DNA of 8,446 nt from Candidatus Poribacteria bacterium (GTDB taxonomy: Bacteria; Poribacteria; WGA-4E; WGA-3G), in the NCBI GenBank assembly GCA_009835515.1, contig VXXH01000770.1, positions 1 to 8,446 of the forward strand, written 5' to 3'. Under the pieces are notes generated by a model. That model was not told the origin of the DNA. It ran no database searches and was given only the letters and a program-made list of their open reading frames with translations. This document shows positions 1 to 6,802 of this stretch, piece by piece. Position numbers and translations under genes: made by a program. Each line of letters opens with the position of its first letter. The stretch's first letter is position 1.

Positions 1-40
1 ACTTATAGCTGCCTAATTCACCCAACAAGAACGAATCGTT

Positions 41-178
41 TTACAAGCGCGAAACGATCGCTGGCATTTTCCAGATGAGGATGATGATGGCACCAAGCAG
101 GATGAGATACCACACGATCAACATTCGGACGCGGGTTCTCTTGAAAATGTGACGGCGCGGACGTTTCAATTGACTCAC
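41..178 (-). CDS. Putative small single-pass membrane protein (45 aa)
   Basis: A GTG-started frame of 45 codons plus TAA begins 10 bases after the stop of the CBS-domain gene. An in-frame TAA lies directly before the GTG, so the frame cannot extend upstream. A weak AAGG lies about 4 bases before the GTG, within the end of the previous gene, which fits translational coupling. The product has a strongly basic head (KRPRRHIFKRTRVR, residues 5-18), then one hydrophobic stretch at about residues 19-36 (MLIVWYLILLGAIIILIW) and a short tail ending IVSRL. This is the profile of a single transmembrane helix with a positive-inside cytoplasmic N-terminus. No family is recognised. It could help anchor the neighbouring soluble CBS protein, but only adjacency supports that. 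The architecture argues for a real gene; the short length and non-ATG start limit confidence. Confidence 0.45.
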   Translation of the reverse strand: MSQLKRPRRHIFKRTRVRMLIVWYLILLGAIIILIWKMPAIVSRL

Positions 179-188
179 TTAACCTTTT

Positions 189-1103
189 TTACGTTTTTTT
201 CGTAGCCCGAATTTGAGAAATCCCATACTTGAAAGCTGCTTCTATATTAAATTCAACGTCGTCATACACAACTTTCTCACCTTTTTGTGGTAAGTGTCCG
301 AGCAACATCAGGACAAAGCCACCAATCGTATCACACTGATCTGTCGGGATTCGGGTCTCTAAGACTTTATTAGCATCAGTAATTAACATGCGTGCATCAA
401 TACGCCAGTCGTTTACTCCAAGTTTTTCGATGTGAGGTGTAGTCCGTTTGCGATTAGCCGCGACCTTGCCTATAATCCGCTCTAAAATATCTATCAACTC
501 TACGATCCCGACACAACTGCCGTGCTCGTTAACCACAATCGCGATCGGTATCTCAGATTGCCGCAGATCACTCAATAAATCCGTAGCAGACTTCAGGGCA
601 GGCACATAATTCACATCCCGCACGAATGACGATAAATCGTTGGTGTCGTGCTCGCTTGCAAGTACCTCCATTACATCAACGACTCCGAGCAATTGGTCAA
701 CGCGCGCATTATAAACGGGGATGTAATGATAGTTGGAAGCGCGACAGAGTGTGAGAACTTCAGAGAACGATGACTCCACTATCAGCACGACTGCTTCTGA
801 TAATGGCAACATCACTTCTTGTGCTGTCAGCGTTTGTAACTCAAAAATTGTACTGAGTAATTGTGCTTCGGAGTCCGAAAACGCCTCAATATTTTCCAGA
901 AGTAACTGGACGAGTTGTTCGCGAGATGGAGTCGTCTGCCGTCCCGATTTCCCAAAGATATTCTTGCGGGGCTTGGCTGCTTGTCCATCATACGCAACAA
1001 GCGGTTTAGGCGTAACTAACTCTATTTTCCCGATGTCCGGTTTTCTAACGACGGGCATGGGACCCTCTTTTTCTTCCGAAGGAGTTTTGGTAATCTCGCT
1101 CAT
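189..1103 (-). CDS. CorC/HlyC-type CBS-domain protein without membrane domain (304 aa)
   Basis: The domain order matches the soluble part of CorC/HlyC proteins. Residues 1-60 are charged, proline-rich and probably disordered. A first CBS domain covers about 93-150, with YIPVYNARVDQLLGVVDV where the family has RxPVY...D..G. A second CBS domain covers about 160-213 (IAIVVNEHGSCVGIVELIDILERIIG, compare the family's AiVvDEyGG..GlvTleDilEeIvG). A C-terminal CorC_HlyC domain covers about 226-302 (TIGGFVLMLLGHLPQKGE). Family members are linked to Mg/Co efflux or regulation, and CBS pairs often bind adenine nucleotides. There is no DUF21/CNNM membrane domain, as in the similarly sized E. coli CorC. 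Several signature residues differ: MLPL replaces MxPR, and VNEHG replaces VDEYG. Ligand binding may therefore be altered. The ATG at 1103 has AGGA about 9 bases upstream. Own promoter and long leader; a small membrane ORF follows. Confidence 0.85.
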   Translation of the reverse strand: MSEITKTPSEEKEGPMPVVRKPDIGKIELVTPKPLVAYDGQAAKPRKNIFGKSGRQTTPSREQLVQLLLENIEAFSDSEAQLLSTIFELQTLTAQEVMLPLSEAVVLIVESSFSEVLTLCRASNYHYIPVYNARVDQLLGVVDVMEVLASEHDTNDLSSFVRDVNYVPALKSATDLLSDLRQSEIPIAIVVNEHGSCVGIVELIDILERIIGKVAANRKRTTPHIEKLGVNDWRIDARMLITDANKVLETRIPTDQCDTIGGFVLMLLGHLPQKGEKVVYDDVEFNIEAAFKYGISQIRATKKT

Positions 1104-1162
1104 AGTTCAGATTCCTGAAATCCAGAGTGTTGTGAATGTCTTAGTAACTTGGGTTATATTAG

Positions 1163-1202
1163 GACATAATGAATAAAAGTATTTTTTATTTCTCATTATG
1201 TC
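1163..1202 (-). promoter_or_regulatory. Long hairpin in the 5' leader of the CBS-domain gene
   Basis: On the plus strand, GACATAATG (1163-1171) pairs with CATTATGTC (1194-1202), and AATAAAA (1172-1178) pairs with TTTTATT (1184-1190). Together they form a 16-bp stem with a 3-base bulge (1191-1193) and a 5-base loop (1179-1183). No T-run follows on the minus strand, so it is a poor intrinsic terminator for phyH. It sits just downstream of a predicted promoter at 1215-1243, so the hairpin would lie within about 7 bases of the mRNA 5' end. Such a structure could stabilise the message or carry regulation. No known riboswitch pattern is recognised. Confidence 0.45.
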
Positions 1203-1214
1203 GTAGCGTCGCAA

Positions 1215-1243
1215 ATTATACTCGAATTCAATTTTTAAGGCAA
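1215..1243 (-). promoter_or_regulatory. Sigma-70-type promoter for the CBS-domain gene
   Basis: On the minus strand, TTGCCT (1243-1238; 4 of 6 match TTGACA) is followed after 17 bases by TATAAT (1220-1215; perfect -10). Transcription would start near 1209, giving a leader of about 105 bases before the ATG at 1103. The site lies between the phyH stop and the CBS gene, so this gene probably starts a new transcription unit. Confidence 0.6.
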
Positions 1244-1296
1244 CTCAAATCTGATTTCAACAGAAAATTCTATGGGTTTACAAATGGCAACTTGGG

Positions 1297-2127
1297 TTAA
1301 GAGTTACCATAAGTCTGGGCAACGAGCGTCAGTTCCGTTTGACCACCGAGCCCAGCAACGACAGGAAACGTTTTTTCACCGGGTTTCCCGTCTTTCGGGA
1401 CATATCTGACTTGCGGCGAGAAGTAGGCATACAGTGCTGTATTCCGAGGCGTCGGCGTAGTATTAGGGCCGGAACCGTGCACCATCAGGCTATGGAAGAA
1501 CAGTGCACTTCCTGCCGAAAGTGGCACGTCCGTCTGTTGTTCTGCAACCTCTTTCCGATCGGTAAGTTGCTCACCCTGTTCGCGTGCGATGTGTCCCCAA
1601 GACTGCATGCCCCACAGATGGCTTTTCGGAATCACTTTGAAACAACCATTCTCCGGTGTCGCGTCGTTGAGCGCGATGCTCACGGTAACAAGGTTCGGCG
1701 GCTCCATCGGCCAATATGCCGAGTCTTGATGTAAGCCATGTGAGGAACCGTGGAACGCAGGTTTGAACATCAGCGTGCTTCTAAAAAGCAGTAGATCCTC
1801 GGATTCGGTGAGTTCTTGGACGACCGAGATGAGTTTCGGATGCTGTGCGAGATTCCGAAATACTTCGGAATACTGCCGTGTATTTTCTGCTTTCCGTAAC
1901 ACCGGTAGGTTGTTTCCTTGGGTCTCGTCTTTTGCGAAAGGTTCACGTTGTACGTGGCGGCGTGCAACCGCTGCCTGTTCTTTTTCTGTGTCGGATTCCT
2001 GTTCCGCTGCGAACTGGTGCAACTTGTGGATCTCTGCTTGGCATGCCTCAATCTCTTCCGCTGACAACAGATCTTCAACGATAAGATAACCTTCCTTTTC
2101 AAAAAACGTCTTTCTCTCGAGTTTCAT
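1297..2127 (-). CDS. Phytanoyl-CoA dioxygenase (PhyH) family Fe(II)/2-oxoglutarate oxygenase (276 aa)
   Basis: PhyH-family enzymes hydroxylate small molecules using Fe(II), O2 and 2-oxoglutarate. The N-terminus has the typical opening FEKEGYLIVEDLLSAEEI (residues 9-26). The iron-binding facial triad is visible: H133 and D135 in GLHQDSAYWP, and H217 in LMVHGSGPN. R228 in TPRNT is placed to bind the 2-oxoglutarate carboxylate. Between them lies NDATPENGCFKVIPKSH, the usual core segment. The length is normal for bacterial members. A TTG-started frame is open from 2145, but a strong AGGAG (2140-2136) lies inside that extension, 8 bases before the ATG at 2127, so 2127 is taken as the start. The substrate cannot be read from sequence; members act on phytanoyl-CoA, ectoine, phosphonates and many secondary metabolites. 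It lies 83 bases after the Nramp-like gene and is probably last in that unit. Confidence 0.9.
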   Translation of the reverse strand: MKLERKTFFEKEGYLIVEDLLSAEEIEACQAEIHKLHQFAAEQESDTEKEQAAVARRHVQREPFAKDETQGNNLPVLRKAENTRQYSEVFRNLAQHPKLISVVQELTESEDLLLFRSTLMFKPAFHGSSHGLHQDSAYWPMEPPNLVTVSIALNDATPENGCFKVIPKSHLWGMQSWGHIAREQGEQLTDRKEVAEQQTDVPLSAGSALFFHSLMVHGSGPNTTPTPRNTALYAYFSPQVRYVPKDGKPGEKTFPVVAGLGGQTELTLVAQTYGNS

Positions 2128-2135
2128 TGTAAAAA

Positions 2136-2140
2136 CTCCT
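2136..2140 (-). promoter_or_regulatory. Ribosome binding site that fixes the phyH start
   Basis: AGGAG on the minus strand lies 8 bases before the ATG at 2127. It lies inside the longer TTG-started reading frame from 2145, which argues against that longer start. Confidence 0.8.
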
Positions 2141-2157
2141 ATCAATTAACCAGAAAT

Positions 2158-2181
2158 CCATTTTGCCATCGGCAAAAATGG
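2158..2181 (-). repeat. Inverted repeat between the Nramp-like gene and phyH
   Basis: On the plus strand, CCATTTTGCC (2158-2167), ATC loop, then GGCAAAA and TGG (2171-2177, 2179-2181) with one bulged A at 2178: a 10-bp stem with a 3-base loop. It lies in the 83-base gap after the Nramp-like stop, about 17 bases before the phyH Shine-Dalgarno. There is no U-run after it in minus-strand RNA, so full termination is unlikely. It could act as an mRNA processing or stability element that sets different expression of the two genes. Confidence 0.35.
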
Positions 2182-2210
2182 GCAGAGGCTTCATAGTTAA
2201 AAAAACCGTG

Positions 2211-3641
2211 TTAGCCTCCAATCAATTGTTTAACTTCCCAGATGATGCTTGAAATCGCGAACCCGACATAGACACATGAAGCAATTAGCATCATGACGGT
2301 AGAGAGCCGTTTCGGTTTGGCGAAATCAGGCAGAAAGCGGTAGTTCATGTAAAGTGTAAGCGGGACATAAATCGCCATAGCGAACCCGCCCATGTATGCC
2401 GCATTAAAGAGAAATCCTAATTCACTGACGTTTAATTGCTCCATTACAAAAGTGATTACACACCCACCAACGATCCAGATACCTGCGATGAGAAGATACC
2501 ACCAGCTCAAATCCCGCTTTTGCGCGCCTCGGAAGTTGGTATAGATAATGTCGGAAATGGAGCGTGATACGCCATCAACCAATGCAAGTTGCGTCCCGAA
2601 AAGCGTGGCAACACCGACTAATAAGAAAATCTTCTGTCCCGCCGCGCCCCAGATTTCCCCTAATATCTGTGCTTCATCGTAAATAAGTTTGCCTCGCTCA
2701 GGAATAATCCCTTGCGGGTGTAAAACAGCGAGTGCGCCGAAAATGAAGAGCAGAATCGTGAGTGTGTTGAGTGCCCAGAAGAAAAGTATCTGGTCCTTTT
2801 TCACATATTGCCACCATGCTGTGAAGCGTTTTCGATTTTCCTCTGTCACTTCAAAGATGAACCCCGTCGCGGGCACTTTCTCGGTCCTGCCGCGAAGCGG
2901 GTTCTGTAGCCCCGGCAGCTGCGCACCCATACCGATATTCTTGTCGCGTAGATAGAAGGTGTAGAAGAGGTTCGCCGTCCCACCAGCACCCGCGAAGACT
3001 AAGGCACTAAAAAATGTTTTCACCGGCATGCCGGGGTCTTTGTAACCGACGTTTATCAAGCCCGCGCCGACTTCCTTCCATGTATCCATGGAACCGACAG
3101 CGATAGCAACCAGGATTAATCCAATCGTTACGATGGCAACAAGCAGTTCAACCGTCCGTTCTACAGAATTGTAAATCATCTTCGGTCCGAAAAGAATCAG
3201 CGCGACCCCTGCAAATGTTACTATGGTCCAGAATGTATCAGAGCCCCAACCGCCGGGTCCGAACACAAGTGCTTTGAGCGCGAGACCTGATGTGCGTGCC
3301 CATCCGGGTGCTATCCACCCCACTACAGTCAGCAGAATGAACAACGGGGCGAAACCTCGCCAGATACGACTGTAACCTGTATAGACCGTCTCGCCTGTTG
3401 CGATTGTCCAGCGGCCTACCTCAAAGTTAATCCAAAGTTGGAGGAATACCCCGAGCACCGCCGCCCAAATCATGCTCCCACCGTACTCTGCGGCAATGAG
3501 GGGCCAAATCACACTCTCACCTGCACCAATAGATAAACCGACCAAGATCGCCCCAGGCCCCGCAATTTTCCAAAACGGTAACTGCTTTTCGGGTAACTCA
3601 ACGACCTTAAAATCGTCAAGCGGTTGATAAAGTCTTGCCAT
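2211..3641 (-). CDS. Nramp-family-like multipass transporter lacking the metal-binding motifs (476 aa)
   Basis: A multipass membrane protein with about 11 hydrophobic segments, resembling the Nramp (SLC11) branch of the APC superfamily. The first helix begins GPGAILVGLSIGAGES (28-43), with the conserved GPG entry. Nramp metal transporters have DPGN in helix 1 and MPH in helix 6, which hold the ion. Here helix 1 reads GAGE (39-42) and helix 6 reads AGAGGTANLFYTFYLRD (217-233), so both metal-ligand motifs are gone. An unusually long, charged cytoplasmic loop follows helix 6 (about 231-280). A related helix-1-like entry is followed by QLALVDGVSRSISD near 351-364. The substrate is therefore unknown; it may not be Mn or Fe. 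The ATG at 3641 has GGAGGA 7 bases upstream. It starts 25 bases after the flavoprotein stop, so the two are probably co-transcribed. Confidence 0.78.
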   Translation of the reverse strand: MARLYQPLDDFKVVELPEKQLPFWKIAGPGAILVGLSIGAGESVIWPLIAAEYGGSMIWAAVLGVFLQLWINFEVGRWTIATGETVYTGYSRIWRGFAPLFILLTVVGWIAPGWARTSGLALKALVFGPGGWGSDTFWTIVTFAGVALILFGPKMIYNSVERTVELLVAIVTIGLILVAIAVGSMDTWKEVGAGLINVGYKDPGMPVKTFFSALVFAGAGGTANLFYTFYLRDKNIGMGAQLPGLQNPLRGRTEKVPATGFIFEVTEENRKRFTAWWQYVKKDQILFFWALNTLTILLFIFGALAVLHPQGIIPERGKLIYDEAQILGEIWGAAGQKIFLLVGVATLFGTQLALVDGVSRSISDIIYTNFRGAQKRDLSWWYLLIAGIWIVGGCVITFVMEQLNVSELGFLFNAAYMGGFAMAIYVPLTLYMNYRFLPDFAKPKRLSTVMMLIASCVYVGFAISSIIWEVKQLIGG

Positions 3642-3666
3642 TCGGTCTTCCTCCAGTGCATGAGGT

Positions 3667-6603
3667 TTAATCTTTCGTTACTGCCTCGTGTAACACTTCA
3701 ACCGGATGTCTCGGTTGCACACCCGTCCCGTGTTCAAGTTGGTGCCTGCAAGAAAACCCGGCGGCACTCAGCGCGAAACTACCCGGCGGCTTTTCACGGA
3801 CGGCATCAAAAAGCCGTAATTCACCTATTTTCATAGAGAGATCATAATGTGCCTTCTCATATCCAAACGCGCCAGCCATACCACAACAGCTTGAGTCGAT
3901 CACTGTGACGTTGTATTCTGCGGGTAGGTTTAGCATCTGGACAGTCGGTTGGATACCAACAAGTGCGCGCTGATGGCAATGCCCGTGCAGCAATACGTCG
4001 CGGGGTTCTGCCGAAAATTCCAACGGCAATTCGTCCTTTTCAGCCAGCTGCGCAAAAAATTCCTCAAACGAACAAGTCGCCTCAGCGACACGTTTGGCAT
4101 CCTGTGTGCCGATCAACTCAACGTAATCATCGGTAATGGCAGAGGTACAACTCGGCTCGCATCCAATAATCGGGATGCCTTTGTCAGCATACCCCCTAAG
4201 TGCGTCAATATTGTAAGTTGCATTCTCAACTGCTCTGTCAAGCATCCCTTCTGAGATAAGTGGCCGACCGCAGCACCGCTTTTCAGGTAGCAGGACCTCA
4301 AACCCGCATGCTTCCAGCAACTCCGCCGCAGCCTTACCGATAGAAGGTTCGCTGTAATTCATGAAGGTGTCGGGGAAGAGTACAACTTTTTTATCCGATG
4401 TCTGTTTCGAACGACGCTTTCGGAACCACTGTTCGTAGGTAGGACGCACGAAGGTAGGCATATCCCGCCGTCGGTCAACGCCAATTAATTTTTCGGCGAT
4501 CCATTTTGAAATCCCGTTGTTGACTGCCCAATTGGAGAACGGAGAAAACATTGAGCCGAGCGGTGCGAGCGCACCGATTTCACCAAACAGCCGCCGATGC
4601 AAGGGCAGACCGTTTGCTTTGTGGTAGTGTGCCATGACCTCGTATTTAATCTTCGCCATGTCTACATTAGACGGACACTCCGCTTTGCAAGCTTTGCAGC
4701 CGAGGCATAAATCCAGTACTTCTTGTAGCCGTTCATTCGTGAATTCTGTGTGTGGCAACGCACCCGAAATAATGGAGCGCAACGCGTTCGCACGCCCACG
4801 CGTCGAGTGCTCTTCTTCACGCGTACCTATAAAAGAGGGACACATGGTGCCAGTCAGCGTTTTTCTACATGCGCCGACACCGTTGCACATCTCAATTGCT
4901 CTGCCAAATCCGTCTTGATTGGAGAAATCGAAATAGGTATCAATTTTAATAGTGTTGTAATCTGCCCCGAAACGCAGGTTTTCTGTCATCGGCGGTGCAT
5001 CGACAATTTTGCCTGGATTCATAATACCGTTCGGGTCAAACGCTTTTTTCACCTCGGTGAGTGCCTGATATATCTGTGGACCGAACATGCTCTCTATCCA
5101 CTCACTCCGGACGAGTCCATCGCCGTGTTCTCCACTCATAGCACCGTCCAATTCCATGAGCAGGTCTCGAACTTCACGAGCGATGTCGTGCATCTTCTGA
5201 ATGTCAGTTTCGGATTTGAGGTTGACGATAGGGCGGTTGTGCAACAACCCAACGCTTGCATGGGCATAGTAGGCGGCGGTGGTGTCGTGTGCCGTGACAA
5301 TTTCATCGAATCGGCGAACATATTCTGGCAAGTTCTCTATCGGCACCGCTGCATCTTCAACGAAACCTACCGGTTTGGCATCGCCTTTCATTCCCATTAG
5401 CAAACCGAGTCCAGCTTTCCGGGTCTCCCAGACGCGTGATTTCTCTTCAGCGGTAAAACAGCGTACGAACGCATAACCGAAACCTGCACTTTTTAAGGTC
5501 TTTTCAAGTTTCTCTAATTGTGATTCTAATGCGACTTGGGTCTCACCGTAAAATTCGACAGCAAGGAGCGCGGTTGGTTCGCCTTGTATGAAAGTGGTAA
5601 GTCGTGAAAATTCTAATGAACCTCGCGCCATATCAAGGATCGTTTTGTCTATGAGTTCTACAGCGGTCGGGTTACATTCCAAAATGGGTTGCATTGCCTC
5701 CATGGCGGCAATGAGAGATTCAAAATGGACGACACACAGCGCAGTCAGTTTGGGAATCGGAACAAGATTAACTGTCGCTTCAACAGTCGTCGCGAGTGTT
5801 CCCTCAGAGCCGACGAGAATTCTCGTCAGGCTAAATGGGTGGTTTTCATCGCATCCGTCGCGCCGATATGGTGTGACCTCTTTTGAGCCTGCATCTGTAA
5901 CAAACTCATCCAGATTATAGCCCGCGACACGACGCAGGATACGCGGATAACGTTTACGGATTTCTACTGCGTTGTCCTCACAGATACGGCATAACTCGCG
6001 ATAGATGTTCGCCTCTAATGTGTTGCCCTGTTTTTTAGTTTCTAATTTCTCAAGTGAAATGGGAGATGCTGTGATTTCGTCAGCGTTGGAAAGCACCAAG
6101 TCAAGCGACATGACGTGATCGATGGTTTTACCGTAGATGAGAGAGTGCGAACCGGCGGAGTTATTGCCGATAGTGCCACCAACGTTTGCGCGGCTGCTCG
6201 TCGCAACATCTGGCGCATACATCAAACCGTGCGGCTTTAACTTATGGTTCAACTCGTCTAAGACGATACCCGGCTGCACACGCGCCCAACGTTCAGCGAC
6301 GTTTACCTCAAGCAGTTGATTCATGTACTTAGACATATCCAAGACGATCGCCTCACCGACGCTCTGCCCAGCAAGGCTCGTACCACCACCGCGAGGAAGG
6401 ATTGGGATGTTATGTTCTGACGCGATTTGCACCGTCTTGATAACGTCTTGGCTGTCTTTCGGAATTACAACACCTATCGGTTGTATTTGATAAAGGCTCG
6501 CATCTGTGCTGTAGAGTGCTTTAGAATACAGATCAAAACGCACCTCACCTGCAAGTGTATCCGATAGGTGTTGTTCAAGATTTTCCGATGCGAGGGTGTT
6601 CAT
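3667..6603 (-). CDS. FAD and [4Fe-4S] D-2-hydroxyacid dehydrogenase, GlcD-GlpC fusion, YdiJ-like (978 aa)
   Basis: Residues are numbered from the ATG at 6603. The FAD_binding_4 domain covers about 35-285, with PRGGGTSLAGQS (70-81) and GGTIGNNSAGS (142-152). The FAD-oxidase C domain covers about 285-535 and keeps the catalytic set of VAO-type D-2-hydroxyacid dehydrogenases: R395, the metal pair H448-x6-H455, and E492-H493 in GEHGDG. An iron-sulfur part follows: a non-canonical set C573, C579, C588 (CNGVGAC...MCPS), then a classic CxxCxxCxxxCP at C633, C636, C639, C643. Two CCG-type Cys-rich repeats close the protein (CCGRP at 777, EPSC at 816-819, HGHCHQ at 873-878, CCGMAG at 906, SCRHQ at 951). 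The size is near E. coli YdiJ (about 1018), reported to oxidise D-2-hydroxyglutarate; D-lactate or glycolate remain possible. Electrons would pass from FAD to a quinone or other acceptor. An ATG at 6630 is also in frame but has no Shine-Dalgarno, whereas 6603 has GGAT about 8 bases upstream. Confidence 0.9.
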   Translation of the reverse strand: MNTLASENLEQHLSDTLAGEVRFDLYSKALYSTDASLYQIQPIGVVIPKDSQDVIKTVQIASEHNIPILPRGGGTSLAGQSVGEAIVLDMSKYMNQLLEVNVAERWARVQPGIVLDELNHKLKPHGLMYAPDVATSSRANVGGTIGNNSAGSHSLIYGKTIDHVMSLDLVLSNADEITASPISLEKLETKKQGNTLEANIYRELCRICEDNAVEIRKRYPRILRRVAGYNLDEFVTDAGSKEVTPYRRDGCDENHPFSLTRILVGSEGTLATTVEATVNLVPIPKLTALCVVHFESLIAAMEAMQPILECNPTAVELIDKTILDMARGSLEFSRLTTFIQGEPTALLAVEFYGETQVALESQLEKLEKTLKSAGFGYAFVRCFTAEEKSRVWETRKAGLGLLMGMKGDAKPVGFVEDAAVPIENLPEYVRRFDEIVTAHDTTAAYYAHASVGLLHNRPIVNLKSETDIQKMHDIAREVRDLLMELDGAMSGEHGDGLVRSEWIESMFGPQIYQALTEVKKAFDPNGIMNPGKIVDAPPMTENLRFGADYNTIKIDTYFDFSNQDGFGRAIEMCNGVGACRKTLTGTMCPSFIGTREEEHSTRGRANALRSIISGALPHTEFTNERLQEVLDLCLGCKACKAECPSNVDMAKIKYEVMAHYHKANGLPLHRRLFGEIGALAPLGSMFSPFSNWAVNNGISKWIAEKLIGVDRRRDMPTFVRPTYEQWFRKRRSKQTSDKKVVLFPDTFMNYSEPSIGKAAAELLEACGFEVLLPEKRCCGRPLISEGMLDRAVENATYNIDALRGYADKGIPIIGCEPSCTSAITDDYVELIGTQDAKRVAEATCSFEEFFAQLAEKDELPLEFSAEPRDVLLHGHCHQRALVGIQPTVQMLNLPAEYNVTVIDSSCCGMAGAFGYEKAHYDLSMKIGELRLFDAVREKPPGSFALSAAGFSCRHQLEHGTGVQPRHPVEVLHEAVTKD

Positions 6604-6666
6604 GTTGCTATCCAAAATGGTCGTGTACATGACTGCTGGAAATTTCTAAAAAAAAGTCTAAAAAAT

Positions 6667-6695
6667 TTGACATTACTATCTGAATAAAGTATAAT
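6667..6695 (+). promoter_or_regulatory. Perfect-consensus sigma-70 promoter of tRNA-Leu
   Basis: TTGACA (6667-6672), a 17-base spacer and TATAAT (6690-6695) match the sigma-70 consensus exactly. A-tracts at 6648-6655 and 6660-6665 lie just upstream of the -35 box, where UP elements bind the alpha-subunit tails at stable-RNA promoters. The predicted start at about 6701-6704 leaves a leader of only 2-5 bases before the tRNA. On the opposite strand, TATACT (6693-6688) overlaps the -10 box, but it has no good -35 partner. Confidence 0.88.
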
Positions 6696-6705
6696 TAATC
6701 ACAAT

Positions 6706-6789
6706 GCCCCTGTGATGGAATTTGGTATACATAGCAGGTTGAGGGCCTGTGCCTTAATTGGCATGCTGGTTCGAGTCCAGTCGGGGGCA
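6706..6789 (+). tRNA. tRNA-Leu (anticodon GAG)
   Basis: The full class II cloverleaf can be drawn. Acceptor stem: GCCCCTG (6706-6712) with CGGGGGC (6782-6788), then discriminator A at 6789. D arm: 3-bp stem ATG/CAT around a loop holding GG. Anticodon stem: GCAGG/CCTGT with loop TTGAGGG, so the anticodon is GAG, reading CUC and CUU leucine codons. A long variable arm has GCC/GGC pairing, as expected for tRNA-Leu. T arm: GCTGG/CCAGT with loop TTCGAGT. A73 and the long variable arm both agree with leucine identity. The 3' CCA is not encoded (TCT follows), so CCA must be added enzymatically. The gene opposes the flanking protein genes and ends 4 bases before the glycosyltransferase stop. Confidence 0.95.
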
Positions 6790-6802
6790 TCTTTTATTTT
6801 TT
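6790..6802 (+). terminator. T-rich tract after tRNA-Leu, possible terminator
   Basis: TCTTTTATTTTTT directly follows the tRNA. There is no separate hairpin, but the tRNA's own GC-rich acceptor and T arms could act as the upstream stem of an intrinsic-like terminator. The tract overlaps the stop codon (6794-6796) of the convergent glycosyltransferase gene. Confidence 0.35.

Noticed and set aside
733..1176. 147-codon plus-strand frame
   Set aside because: It lies over the CBS-domain gene in antisense, with low-complexity translation and no family resemblance; a shadow frame.
1285..1295. 11-mer TGGCAACTTGG shared with the minus strand near 8400-8410, as an interspersed repeat
   Set aside because: Many 11-base matches are expected by chance between all positions of an 8.4-kb window, and no longer flanking similarity was seen.
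2128..2145. TTG start at 2145 for phyH adding six residues
   Set aside because: The Shine-Dalgarno AGGAG (2140-2136) lies inside this extension and is correctly spaced for the ATG at 2127.
4750..5400. 216-codon plus-strand frame
   Set aside because: It is fully antisense to the conserved flavoprotein, whose motifs are clear on the other strand; no domain is recognisable in it.
6688..6693. Minus-strand TATACT as the -10 box of the flavoprotein gene
   Set aside because: The sequence 17 bases upstream (ATCACA) does not resemble -35; TTGTGA-N18-GATAGT nearby is equally weak, so no promoter is called.
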